Below the pieces are notes generated by a model. The model was not told where the DNA came from and did no database searches. It saw only the letters and a list, made by a program, of their open reading frames with translations. A stretch of 64,000 nucleotides of DNA, taken from Aquanectria penicillioides (lineage: Eukaryota > Ascomycota > Sordariomycetes > Hypocreales > Nectriaceae). Shown here piece after piece: positions 32,108 to 43,461 of this stretch. A program made the position numbers and the translations under genes. The stretch's first letter is position 1; each line of letters starts with the position of its first letter. The stretch spans positions 6,696,001 to 6,760,000 of the forward strand of contig PYIU01000002.1 of NCBI GenBank assembly GCA_003415625.1. The letters are read 5' to 3'.

Positions 32108-34713
32108 GTTGTTGAATATTTGGAGGTGTGGTAATAGGCACTAAATGTAGGGTAGAGCACGATAAAAGTGATCGAAAGTGAGATAAGGGAAAAAAAAGTT
32201 TGTTGCAGCACAGCTGTCAAAGAATTGAATGTGATAGAGTTGATGATAGAGTTGTTTTAAGCCGGAGCGCGAGCTGCTTTTATAATCCAGGCCACGAAGA
32301 CGAAGCAGTGATGATCTCGTCCGGACTCCTGTCAGTTCCCATTAGGCTACGTCGGCTCGTGACAGTTCATGCGCGATCGTCGGGATGAGCCACCATCCGG
32401 AACAAGATGAGATGCAGACAGGGCGCTCCAGCCGGGCCAACAGGGGTCAATTGTCCCAGTGGTGGTTGTTCTGATACAACCAGTGCCTATGAGAGTATGG
32501 CGCTTAAGTTACGTACCTCAAAAAAAACCCGAATCCGTCAATATCTTCCGAATTGGTGTCCAGATTAAGCTCCCACACACGCTGTGAGTCTCACACTGGA
32601 GGCGAAACGTCTGAACCTGGTGGGGCTGACACTGCCGAATGTCGCTGAACCCTGTCAACTTCAACACCGAAAAAAAGGGCACAGGTGAGTTGACTAAGCT
32701 TCTTAGGACCCCCACCGCTCCGTCAGCGAGACGGGAACGTGACCCATGTCCACATTGTTGCGGTTTCCAACCTTCCCAGCTTCACTCAGCGGCAGCTCCA
32801 TAAATAAAGGCCCAAAAATTGCGATTTAATAGCTGATATTCTAATTTAACTTGCATAAAAAAGGGGATGCATTTTCTCACGTTATCGTAGCAAGAGTAGA
32901 CTAGCTAGTTGGCAGCTGTGGTCGCCGCCCTAGCTTGGGAGCCCAAATCGCTCCATCGTCATCATTAAACCCAGGAGATTCTGAAGTTGCCGAATAGGTT
33001 GTTTTGACCACTGGCCCAGTTGTGTGCAATGATAGATTTCAGTATTAATACCATCTGACTTTTTTTTTCCCCTTACTGGGGAGTGAAATATCATTGCTTT
33101 TGACGTCGTTCAGATAATCTCCCTGGATGGTTGTCAACCTCGCTGGGCCAGGCTAACCTTGCCACATGTGCTTGACATGCATGGCCTCCGTTCATTGACT
33201 CGAGGGATGTGTTGGAGCAGCGTTATAGTAACGAACCCCTTGGATTGACTGGCTTTAAGCCTTTCAGGCTAGAAGCCATCTCGATCTCTGATTTCTTCCT
33301 CTGTTACTGCTCTTTCATGAGTTTTCTGTTGACTAGCTTCCTGTTTAGCGGTATGCAAAAGGTTCATGATCAATCCATCCCAGCCTCGAGGGTGAGGCTA
33401 ACGCTGGCCAGTCATTGATGCAGATAACTTTTCGTCTCTCCGTAGCCATTGGAGTAGCTTATTTTGGTCTTTTTGATTCAGGTGCAGGGTAAGCACAATG
33501 CTTTGCATCCCGCTTGGGAATGTTACTAAGTTAGAGGGCCTCTCACTGGCCGGCCTACCTGTGACACAATTCCGTGTTACAGATGGCCTAGCGATAACCT
33601 AAAATAAGGCATGGGATCTCGATTAGGGTCCTTTACAGGGGTTTGCGATGGGCAGCCCAAACTCCAGGAGCTCGGCCCGGGCTCAGCAGCAGCTCAGCTC
33701 CGGAAATTGAAATGGGTTTTAGTGCCCTTGAGTTTCGTCTCGAAGTATATGGGAAATTGCAGGACGTTTTCGTGGCAATCACGTGGAAGGAGATTCGCGA
33801 CGAAGCGTGTCAAGGAACACATCACGGTTTGGTGCACGGAGCCGCCGGTCGGAGCCTGCCCATGGACTCCCACAAAGGTGGAGAAGGGCCTTTGAAAACA
33901 GGGAGTGTGACAGAGCTCTCAGCCTCTCAGGGCAACGAATGGTTGCACATACCTATCCGTATTTAATACCGCTACCTACTTGAGGCTGGAATGGTTGTCA
34001 CAAGACACACACACCCACTACAGCTTCATATCCGGTCTTTCCCCTTTCCGCCACGATGAGCTAGTCCATAGCGTAGTCACATAGGTGCTCTAAAATTCCG
34101 AAAGCTTCTATGCCTGGCATCTACCCATCGCTGGCCGACAGACCCGCGACTGCGCCTTGCCCGAGGCGTTTTCTCCCCTGTAGCGTTGGCCCTTAACCCG
34201 GCGGCAAAAGTCCGCCTCGTTGATACGAGGATTCGCGTCGTCATAGTCAAGCAACTTCCTGAAGCCTAGGGGTTTTCGACCAATCAAGCAATAACAATTT
34301 GGAGAAACGCCCAAGTTGCTGAAGAATCTGTGTTCCTTTGATTTGAGGCCTCATGGGTGTGGATCAATCCATCCAGGCTAGGAACTACGCCTTCGCGACA
34401 GCTGTGGTGTCGTGTTGCTCATTGAGCATGGGTTAGAGCCAACGAACCCTGATTTTGGCGCAACTGGTAATTCCAGTTTTCGGCTGAATGGTCTGCATAG
34501 GTTTTCATCCTCATCCAGCTTGCTGCCTATTCTCCCACTCGTAATGCGCGTGGTTGATGCCCTTATATCTCAAGAGTACCCATCAGCTTTTCGATTTTTC
34601 TTTTCCTTCGTCCATCTCATACGGCGCTCAATTGCCAATGACGCACGCAACATAGTGCGCCTTCGAAACTGTTTTGCCAATCACAGTCCATCGCCCTTCA
34701 TACCCGATGCACC
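32108..34713. other. Intergenic, about 2.6 kb
   Basis: Begins with the promoter/5' UTR of the small secreted protein (GA-rich tract at about 32150-32200). Frames at 32518-32715, 33611-33983 and 34412-34713 have no recognisable content. There is a T-run at about 33060-33070. The last 300 bases flank the next gene. No transposon ends or RNA gene seen. Confidence 0.4.
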
Positions 34714-36340
34714 ATGCAGACAGAGCCGCCGTCACGTCGAGGTCGTCCGCCAAATGGCATCTCTGGTCGATTCTTCTCCGAATGCAAAATTCTACCAACC
34801 ATTACTGCTCTCTTCAAACAGCTAGATTACCCACAGTCCAACGATATACATCACATCAAGTTTCATAACTATGTTGAAGCCTATCTTGTGATGTTTGAAT
34901 TTTTAGGAATATCAGGCAAAGATCGTCTAGATTGGCAAGATAAGAACCATCAAAGCTTTTTAACTAAAGTCACACTAGGTTTTCTTGATCGAGATAATAG
35001 AGGCAACCGTTTCTGGCCCGATGAACCGAGCGCGGAAGTAGCACGCAAGAAAACCTACCTCGAACAGCGCGTATTGTAAGCCGATCTCTCACATTTGGAT
35101 TGACGTGCTATAGCTGATCTCCTGAAAAAAAAACAGGATAAGACAAAATATGGTACAACTGTTCTTCAAAATAAACCAAGGCCTGCAAGATAGAAATGCC
35201 GTGACTTCTTTCGATGCACATGGACCCTCCCATTGCAGTTGCCAATTCGATGGGGCTTTCGAACAGGACCAACAGGCTGAATGGGCGGCGCCAATCTATA
35301 TTTCGAGTGACAGTTCCTGCAGTAGTTCTGCTGAACCACAAATAAATGCCAACATATCTCTCACCGATGACCCGGTACCAGATCTTAATAACCTCTTGGC
35401 GTGAGTCAACTAACAGTCACTGGAGTATTCCGATGGGGCATCTAATATTTTCCTTGAGACTTTCGACAGGACCAGAACCACATGACCAAAACCCCATGGG
35501 GTCATATAGGGTGTCAACGGAATATTCCCTTGATGACTACTTTGCTCAAAATGGCATGCCGCGTCAAATTATGCACACAGAAGGAAGCGCTGGCAATAAT
35601 GCACAAAGAAGAGCGTCGACCCCAGATGAGTTAGCTTCGAATGTTGACACTCGGTCCATACCTTTTCTTCATTGAATGTGGAAACTGACTGCCGCTAGAT
35701 TCCAAATACTCGAAAGAGGATGAATGAAGCTCCAATTGACGACCAGCCTCGTCCATTTAAGCGAGAAAAGGGCAAGTAGGCTATTTACACGCCTGTGTAT
35801 AACCAGGGTGGTCCTAGTACCGCCCAAGAAGCGCAATTCCGTGAACAGGAACGTACAGCTTGTTCTGTCCCGCCTCGGGCTCGCAGGGTGCCGATGGCAG
35901 AGCCAAATCATTCAGCCAATGACGGTATCGACCCTCGCCGCCCAGCTTCTAGACGAGCATCACGCTCAGCTCCGGGCCGACCGCTTTCACGACCTCCGCC
36001 AGCTGCAGCGGGCAGGCCAATGCCAGCCTTGATTTTCAGTGTCCTTGTGAACCAAGTTAAGTTTATACTCTGGAAACTGGAGCCTTCTGATCTGAAGTCT
36101 TTAAGGAAGCTTTCAGATGCACTGCCGCTTAAAAGCGATTTTCAAGCCTTGAAATTTACCCTCTGGTCCCCTGGGGGAAGGTTTGAGCATAGTGTTGCTC
36201 GGGCCGATGAAGATGAATATCAAATTGTGATGGCCTGGCTCGGGCAAAAGATCAGGCTGCTCAAACCTTGCTACTGCGACCTAGTGCCTGCTTCAATTTT
36301 TGAGATATCTATCGAGCCGGTGCTCCAGCCGACGGTTTAA
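34714..36340 (+). CDS. Uncharacterised four-exon gene with an in-frame TAG
   Basis: I do not recognise the family. A consistent model is 34714-35075, 35137-35400, 35459-35642 and 35699-36340 (484 codons). Splice sites are GTAAGC..CAG, GTGAGT..GAG and GTTGAC..TAG, and the frame is kept at each. The first exon looks globular and helical ('HHIKFHNYVEAYLVMFEFLG', 'RLDWQDKNHQSFLTKV'). The middle is Ser/Gln/Asn-rich and disordered. The end is a basic, Pro/Arg-rich linker followed by a compact domain ('VNQVKFILWKLEPSD', 'FQALKFTLWSPGGRF'). In exon 4 the frame 'KREKGK-stop-AIYTPVYNQG' has a TAG at about 35776-35778, one C to T step from CAG. No splice option that removes it while keeping frame was found, so the gene may be a fresh pseudogene or my model may be wrong there. 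Confidence 0.5.
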
Positions 36341-36941
36341 CGGAGAATGAATAAGAAAGAACCTAAAATATATATTGAACACGAAGAATTTAAATAGTTA
36401 CAGATGTGACTGGTTTCGCACTTCCTTGGCGGTTACCATGTCTTGCTTGATGAAACTGTCCCTAACTTGTGCCTTGATCAAACTAAATTCGTGAATATTG
36501 ATGACCCATATCGACTAGGTGGGAAACACAACTTCGCTGAGTCTTTCTTACTCATAGTCAAGTATTCCCAAATTCTTCTCGTGTGGTATCTTTGAAGCAC
36601 ATCACGTCAAGGGCATCAGGCTTTTTTTTCAGTGAGGCGCGGTCCTGAGGGGAATGAAATGCACGCTACAAATCAATCTTTCAAACTCAAAGTATATTTT
36701 CAAGCTTTTCACGTTATCGAAACCAGTGGTTCCTCGTCGCTGCTTCACCCCTCATGAAAACTCCAAGCAATGTAATACAGCTCTACAGCCCACAACTGAT
36801 ATTTTTTCGTGGTTGTGGAAAACTTTGACAATGTTGATGATGATATAATAAAAGCAGTGAAGTGACCAAGTCTTAGTGTCAGTCCGAATGCTCGACGTAA
36901 ACTTGAGGCACGGGCCTCCTATTCGCCGCACTCCCATATTT
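36341..36941. other. Intergenic, convergent 3' ends
   Basis: AT-rich 3' flanks of two convergent genes. No gene recognised. Confidence 0.5.
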
Positions 36942-39900
36942 CTACCTGAATCTTTCAGATCTTTCACGCTCCTCGCGCTTCCATCTGCTACTTTCCTCAC
37001 GCTCTTTTATTGCACGTTCCTTACTTCTTGAAACTCCTGAATCAATCATCCGCTGGTCATTATCAGTCGCTCGTGTCATTCTTTCCAGTCTGCGAGACCG
37101 AAGAACATATTCCTCAGCCGTTGAAAGCCGGCCAGACGCAAGTGCCTCTTCCTCGCGTCTCTCCTCTCGAGCATCTCGCGCTTTTCTACCTCTTCGTGCT
37201 TCCTCAGCTCTCAAACCTCCACGACGGGGTACCTCTCTTGCGATTGTGGGTTGGCGTTCCAGCCGCCTTTCTCTCCTTAGTCTCTCCTGTGCCTGAACAT
37301 CTCGCCCAGATTCATACATCCGCTCATGACCTAGATCGTATTGCTCTCCATACGGCGTTGTGTAAGCTGGAGAAGGCCTTGGATTTCTGCAATACCCCGT
37401 CTGGTCTCTTGGCGCATGCCCAACTGGGGATGGCCCAGACATCCCATACGGTGATCTGCTAGGTCCACCATTCCCATGAACTTGAGAAGGATAGATAGGA
37501 TCCTGAGTGGCTGGAGGACCACACAAACAGCCGAATTCGCTCAAGGGATGCGCGCAACCAGAGCATATGACATCACCACAATTATAACTTTAAATTAAGT
37601 TAGTAATATTAAAGGATTAAGCGACTTTGTCCGCGTACCATTGGAATAAGAATATGGGATGACGTAAAGATATTGCAGTTGGTGCACCACATGTACAACA
37701 GTTGATATGCTTCCAGCCTTCCATTGGGGTTGAGGGATGCTGGGGGGCCCGTCCGAAATAAAAACATTCGTCATTGTTTATTTTTTGATCTGAAGGATAA
37801 GGTATTGTGTCATTTCGCAGATTAGTGTGAGTTGGTGGGGGCATCCGATGCTTATACTCTGGCTTGGTAAATTCTGAAAACATGGCATTCTCGTCACCTG
37901 AATTGTCCCTATCTGGATCTGTTGCCTCAGGTGTTGGTGGTTGTTTCCATGCCTGCAGGGTTTTATATTCGAATGTCTTTCCTCGTTTGATATCGGCTCG
38001 CTTGCTCAGAACTCTCCACAGCGCCTCGGGTAGCCAACCATCTTCGGTGTCTACTTCCCCTAAGCGATTTATGAATGGCCAGACTATCAAGTCGAGTTTA
38101 CAGCTCTTGCAGCCCTTAGGGCCCGTCTGTGAGGAGCATAACAGGCAAAAGTCTGTTGGTCTGATAAGTTCTGTATTGGCACTTGAAATGGTCCCAAACG
38201 CCGGGAGTGTTTTCGTAAGGCATCCAGAGCAGTGAACAACCTCGTCCCAGATCGGGGTTGGTCCGGTTGTTATCAGAAGTGAGCCATCTTTTGGTGGATG
38301 CCCACGTGGGCAAGCCCAGTTATCTTTCTCCTTCAAAGTACGGTACATCTCCCAGGCAGCGTTGATCTTGGAGTCGATGATAAGTCTCTTAAAAGACGAT
38401 GCGTCGATTCTTTCACCGTCGTTAGGGTGGTGGCAACACCTGGGCGGCATGTACTTTGGCGACGCCATGGATAGGGCAAGCAATTGTAGCAGACATATAT
38501 GGCAAACGTAATGCTTGCATGAGAGGTACTCTATCGGACCACTGGGAAATAAGTGAAGTGATTTGCAATTATCACAGCTAACCGAGATCACTGTCTGGTT
38601 AACCTCCCTAATTTCGGTCAGCAACAGAAACACGAAGAAACAGAATTTTATGAAGGAACAATGTGATAGAGATTGATTGCAATCACTTACGTTCCCCGAG
38701 TTTCTTGGGCCATAGGCGAGCCGGGCCGCGAATCCTCAACAGCTTTCACGTCAGGATCCGAATATGTTGATTCGGTTTCAGTTGATGAATCTTCTGAATC
38801 GTCATCTGGCAACTGGGTTCCAGTAGATTCAAGCCTTGGATTTGGTAATTGGAGGTGATTTGCGTTGTTTTCATTAAGAGGTAATCCCTCGCTTGCAGGA
38901 TCCTTGCTTTCCTGTGAAGATTCTTTCCGGTCTGGGGCCTCAACCCGTTCAATAGGATTGTGCCTAGGTGTCCAGTTAATTTCTGACTCGCGTCGAGTAC
39001 CCGTCGAAATTCCCAAGTCATTTTCCTCCTTACTCTGTCTTGAGACTGGAACACTATCATGGAAAGTATGGTTGATGTAATCATCTGCTAGATCCAGCAC
39101 AAGCCTCGAATCGGCTGGCAAACGTTGGCCAACGTGGTCATCGAACTCATCTGTGCAGTCAAGTATTGTTGGTGGCTTGTAATTGGACATGAATATTGGT
39201 CGCACCGTTTGATCAAGAGTGTTGAGATGAGCTGTGGTTCTTTCGATACTCCAAGCCTTTGAGGCGACCGAGCTTTCTGTATTTAAATCGTACGCCTCAT
39301 TATGGGATATTGCGAACGAGCTACAGGATCAGCGTGGCTTTGGATTATTAAAAGACGGCATTACCCACCTTTTTCTTGAATTTGACTTAGATCTGGCTAT
39401 TTCCGTAATTATCCACGAGTGATGAATTGCTGATGCAGCTGATAGGCGAGCATCAGGTTGCGATTGCATGAGCTTGGTAATAAAATCCTGTCCTTGCTCG
39501 GAAACTCTGAGCGATTTCAAATTCGCACTTGGGAATTCGAGCAGACCGTGAACATAACGAAACAAATCATGCATGGACTCAAATGGAATAGTGTTTGTGA
39601 GTATTTTATACGCAACTGCACCAAGGGACCACATGTCAACCGAGAAAGTGTATGTGAGGCTTTGGCTGGCACCGATTGCTTCTGGGGCTGCAAACCCAAG
39701 GGTTCCTCGTTGTAATGTAAGGAGAGTAGTAACATCCTGCTGTCGTCGCTTGCTTATTCCGAAATCCGCAATTTTGACGAACCACTCCGGGTGTTTTGTA
39801 ACAACCATGATGTTCTAGAAGGGCGAGTTAGTTGGGCGGATAGCAGAGGGACGAAGAAGCGCCATACCGCAGGTTTCAAGTCTCTGTGAATGAAACCATT

Positions 39901-40465
39901 ATCATGCATGAAATTCAAGCCTTCAAGGATTTGTTCTATAATTTGTCTCCCTTCTCGCTCCGGAAGTGGCTGAGTGAGGTGACGTTGTAAATCACCGAGT
40001 TCGAGAAACTCCATGGCAATGAAAATGGAGTCACCCAGCTCAAACCAGCCTTCTGAGCTTACGAAGCAATGCCTATACTGCCTTTCAATCAGCATTTTCA
40101 ATCAGCATTGAGAATTCCGGGCTAAAACCGAGGCAATGACTAACCCTTGGATGGGAGAACTTCATGACAGCCTCTAGCTCCCGGGCATAGTCTAGTTCTT
40201 GGCCCTGAACAACAAACTTCTTGACTTCTTTCACAGCTCTGAGCCTTTTTTGTCTTCTGTCTTCCAATTTTTCCAAGTACACCGTCCCGTAGGTGCCCTG
40301 ACCTAATTGTCTCTGCCGCTCCCATCTCTCCTCCCTTCGTACGCGCCGTTCGCCTGGCGACCGGCCCATTTCGTGGAAAACATGTTGGATTACAGAGCCG
40401 AAAAGGTCGGTTTCGATTTTTGCGTCGCGTACGAGGTCGGAGAGCAACGGGTTCTTGTTCGGCAT
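36942..40465 (-). CDS. Ser/Thr protein kinase fused to Cys-rich zinc modules and a coiled tail
   Basis: Predicted 1,073 residues in six exons: 40145-40465, 39868-40077, 39369-39814, 38691-39320, 37639-38607 and 36942-37587. All five introns (48-83 bases) keep frame; the last has a perfect TACTAAC branch. The N-terminal kinase has a complete active site: 'GQGTYG' (residues 55-60), Lys 79 in 'AVKEV', 'HRDLKPAN' with Asp 173, 'DFG' at 194-196, and 'APE' near 222. A disordered acidic Ser-rich linker follows. Next come Cys/His-rich segments: 'CDNCKSLHL', 'CKHYVCHICLLQLL' (RING-like), 'CLLCSSQTGPKGCKSCKL', and 'CCTCGAP' with 'CYNCGDVICSGC'. The last 200 residues are Arg/Glu-rich and probably coiled. 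A kinase with possible ubiquitin-ligase-type zinc modules suggests a signalling hub. The start is shared with a divergent promoter. Confidence 0.8.
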
Positions 40466-40937
40466 TGTCGCTCTATTTCCCGCTGTGCGAGGTCACGAGC
40501 CTTGTGACATGGAGCCGGGGACACCTGAGCGGGGCAGACGGTTATTGGCAACCCAAGATAGGAACCAGGGTGATACAGGTGATACTAACCTGGTCAATTA
40601 TTCGACTGAGCACCGCTGTGTTGACATTCCCCAGTTATACATGGCTAAATACAACCTTGTTCAGGTCTGGGCAATGGGTTGGAACACTTTCGACTTGAGG
40701 GTGTGGAAAGCTGGAGAACAGTTGAGGGGCAGGGCTGAGGCTGAGCACACCAGCGCCGGCATCCTTGCCGGTTTCTGCCTAAGGTATTCATCTTTGCAGG
40801 CTACCTCCTGCTGGTTCAAGCGCCTCGTTGTATGCCTTGCCCAGTCTTTCTTTTCATTCTTTTTTTCTCATCCGAATTCGTGATCTCCAAGTTCCTCGTC
40901 CAGAGAGGTTTTGAGACGGCTGGGCATTGTGGGTGTC
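40466..40937. promoter_or_regulatory. Shared divergent promoter, kinase and HeLo-pseudokinase genes
   Basis: 472 bases separate the two start codons, and the genes read away from each other. Common control is plausible but not shown. A pyrimidine-rich tract ('tttcttttcattctttttttct') lies at about 40849-40870, in the likely 5' UTR of the plus-strand gene. Confidence 0.4.
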
Positions 40938-42614
40938 ATGAGCGCGGAACTGGTCCTTGCGGCCATTAGCGCAGCGGATCTCTGTCTCACGTATGTCTGT
41001 TGGGGGATTGAATGCAGCACCATGCTGATTCCTGGTCGCTAACTTACTGTTAGATACGGAAAGAAACTCGTTGTCTTATATAAAGACTTCAAAAATGCCA
41101 ATGAGATGGTTCTTGAGAAAGTCCTCCTTGTGGAGGCCATCTGGAGTCGCACCGCCGTTCAGGTGGATTTTGTGAAACGGGTCATCAATACACTAGAAGA
41201 AGACCATTGTCGAATCCACATCCAGGTGTTTGAAATGCTCCGGAGCAAGCTGGTGATTGCGACTACGAAACTCGAATCGGTTGCTAAAAAGTCGCCTGAT
41301 GGCGGCGTCAAGAGGGCAAAGTTCTTGTTTGTTCGCGACGCACTTGACGACATCATTAGCCAACTTGAACTCTGGCATCGTATCTTTGACCCCACGTGGT
41401 TTTTGATCCTTCGCATAAGTGACCATACCATTGATAACGAATTATCCAGCAAGTTGGAATTATCAGCCAGCCCGAGTAATTCATCCAGCGGGACCTTGGT
41501 TGAATCAGGAAGACCCCCTCCAACACTTGCCACAGCGCAGTCCTTCCGAAATATCGCGAAAAGCACATCTACTGTACATGTATCTCTACCCCAGGAGGGG
41601 CTAGACTGGGGGCACGCATCTAGTATTCCATATTCGACGACCCGGGTGATTCCGCGATCCCGCTCTTCAAAGCAGAAGCAATATTTGGTTGATACTATTA
41701 CATGCGACTCCAACCTTGATCTAGCTCGTACGAGGGCCGATGCGGAGGCGCTAGCTAGGAAACTACAGCGGGTCGACACTGAAATTTCTGGTTTGCTTGT
41801 TTGTCATGGTCTTGTTAAAAGAAAGAGCCAGGAAACACGACAGCTTTCGTCCCTAGACTTGGTCTTCCGGATGCCCGTCGCGGAGGGTATGCCCACAACC
41901 TTGCGACAACATCTCATGCAACCACCAACCTTCAGCCTGTCGAAGACTTTAGATGTAGCGCGACAACTTGCTAAAGCTGTCAGTTTCATTCACGCATGTG
42001 ATTTTGTTCATAAGAACATTCGGCCCGAAACCATTCTACTATTTCCAGATGCGGAAGCCACTAGCCAGGATTCCTTCGGGTCCTCATATCTCCTTGGATT
42101 CGATTCTTTTCGGAGCATCAACTTCCGCACCCTATTGAAGGGTGATGTGGCATGGCAACTCAACCTCTACCGCCACCCTTCACGACATGGGCTACGCGCT
42201 CAAGACGAATATGTCATGCAACATGACGTGTACAGCCTAGGTGTTTGCCTCTTGGAACTAGGACTATGGGAGAATTTTGTTGTATACGATGCAGATGCAA
42301 ATATCTCGGGCGACGAGAAGAAGTCTCCAGGAGAAGTGTTAGGTTTAAACATGGATGATTTAGATCCCAGTATGCCGGAAGTTATGAAACCTTCTAGTTT
42401 CATCAGGGAGCATCTAGTAAATCTTGCCAAGTCCAAACTACCGAGGAGAATGGGAGACAAGTATACAGCAGTTGTGGTCACATGTATTACTTGTATGGAT
42501 GAGGGAAATTCGGACTTTGGTGATGAGAGCGAAATGCAAGACGAAGATGGGATTTTAGTCGGCGTTCGGTTCATTGAAAAGGTCCTGTTCCAACTGAACG
42601 ACATCTCAATCTAG
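40938..42614 (+). CDS. HeLo-like domain protein with C-terminal pseudokinase
   Basis: Predicted 537 residues. Exon 1 is 40938-40990, the intron 40991-41053 (GTATGT, GCTAACT branch, TAG) and exon 2 41054-42614. The start 'MSAELVLAAISAADLCLTYG' and the following helices ('LYKDFKNANEMVLEKVLLVE', 'FVKRVINTLEEDH') resemble the HeLo / prion-inhibition-and-propagation N-terminus of fungal cell-death proteins. A Ser-rich linker (about 150-220) follows. The C-terminal 290 residues have a kinase fold outline but lack catalysis: the HRD/N region reads 'HKNIRPETIL' (Asp to Asn at 339, Asn to Thr), and the DFG position reads 'LGFDS' (about 366-369). 'HDVYSLGVCLLELGLWE' matches kinase helix F. Helical bundle plus pseudokinase is also the layout of animal MLKL. 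The HeLo call is the less certain half. Confidence 0.65.
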
Positions 42615-43461
42615 GTGGAGTTTCCGCAATAATGAGGTAGCAGTGAAGTCAGCCTACTAATGCAAATGCCGAGTTTGTTTTCTCGGGCCTTTAAAGCCAT
42701 CCATCATCGCCGCCGCCAATCAGTGAAGACCAGCTCTGCCCATCCTAGCTAGATGTGCTATCCCGGCGAGTCCACTCGTCCTCCCTTCTAGAGGACTAAC
42801 ATAGTCGGCTTTACCCAATAGAATAGAAATACCAACGCAAGGAGGCCTTTTTTATCGGACTAACTGTGGCCAGCGACAGGGTAAGAAGAAACAAAAAATA
42901 TGCTAAGAATGTCTGAGGGGCGCCAAATCTTGAGCTTAACCCAATCTCTCCATCGATTTATGAATTGACGCCTTTATGGCTATTCATGTAAGTGGAACTG
43001 AAACAAGTTCCCCATTCTCGGTCATTTGGCTTCTGTCCGGTGCCGACCTTCACGTGTTCAAGCCGGTCGCATGACGTTGTTCATGGGGCCAATCCCCGGG
43101 CGGGTCAAATCCGACGACGTGGCTCACAGAACAACAGAACAAAGGGGGTCGAAACCCATTTCCATCCTCAGCTCATTTATCCGCAACTGTCAAACTTCCC
43201 TGTTCCGTCTGAAAGTCGCCGAATAGCAGATTCCTAATCGCGCCGACTCTTGGTGAAACTCGAAATGACCGGGGTAGCCCTGGTCGTGACCCCTGTCATC
43301 CCAAACCAGAAGGATTCGTTGGAGCCCCGCGAATAATCTATCACGGCATGCAAGCCCAGCCAGAAAACCCTTTAATAATAGTAGTTTCTATTTAGTATAG
43401 GCTTCGCGCATGGCTACGGGACACTGACAGTTAGCTTTGGCTCAACACCAAATTCGCCACC
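42615..43461. promoter_or_regulatory. Upstream region of the alpha-amylase
   Basis: About 850 bases. A CCAAT motif at 43089-43093 is followed at once by 'CCCCGGGCGGG', which contains CreA-like SYGGRG matches on both strands; another 'ccggggtag' lies near 43269. AT-rich DNA at about 43371-43400 ('tttaataatag', 'tttagtatagg') is the likely core promoter. CCAAT plus CreA-type elements are known control features of fungal amylase genes. Assignment here is by motif only; no clear AmyR site was found by eye. Confidence 0.4.

Noticed and set aside
39321..39368. An apparent nonsense TGA in the kinase gene at 39329-39331
   Set aside because: A 48-base intron (GTGGGT donor, GCTGATC branch, TAG acceptor) removes it and keeps the frame, so no mutation is needed.
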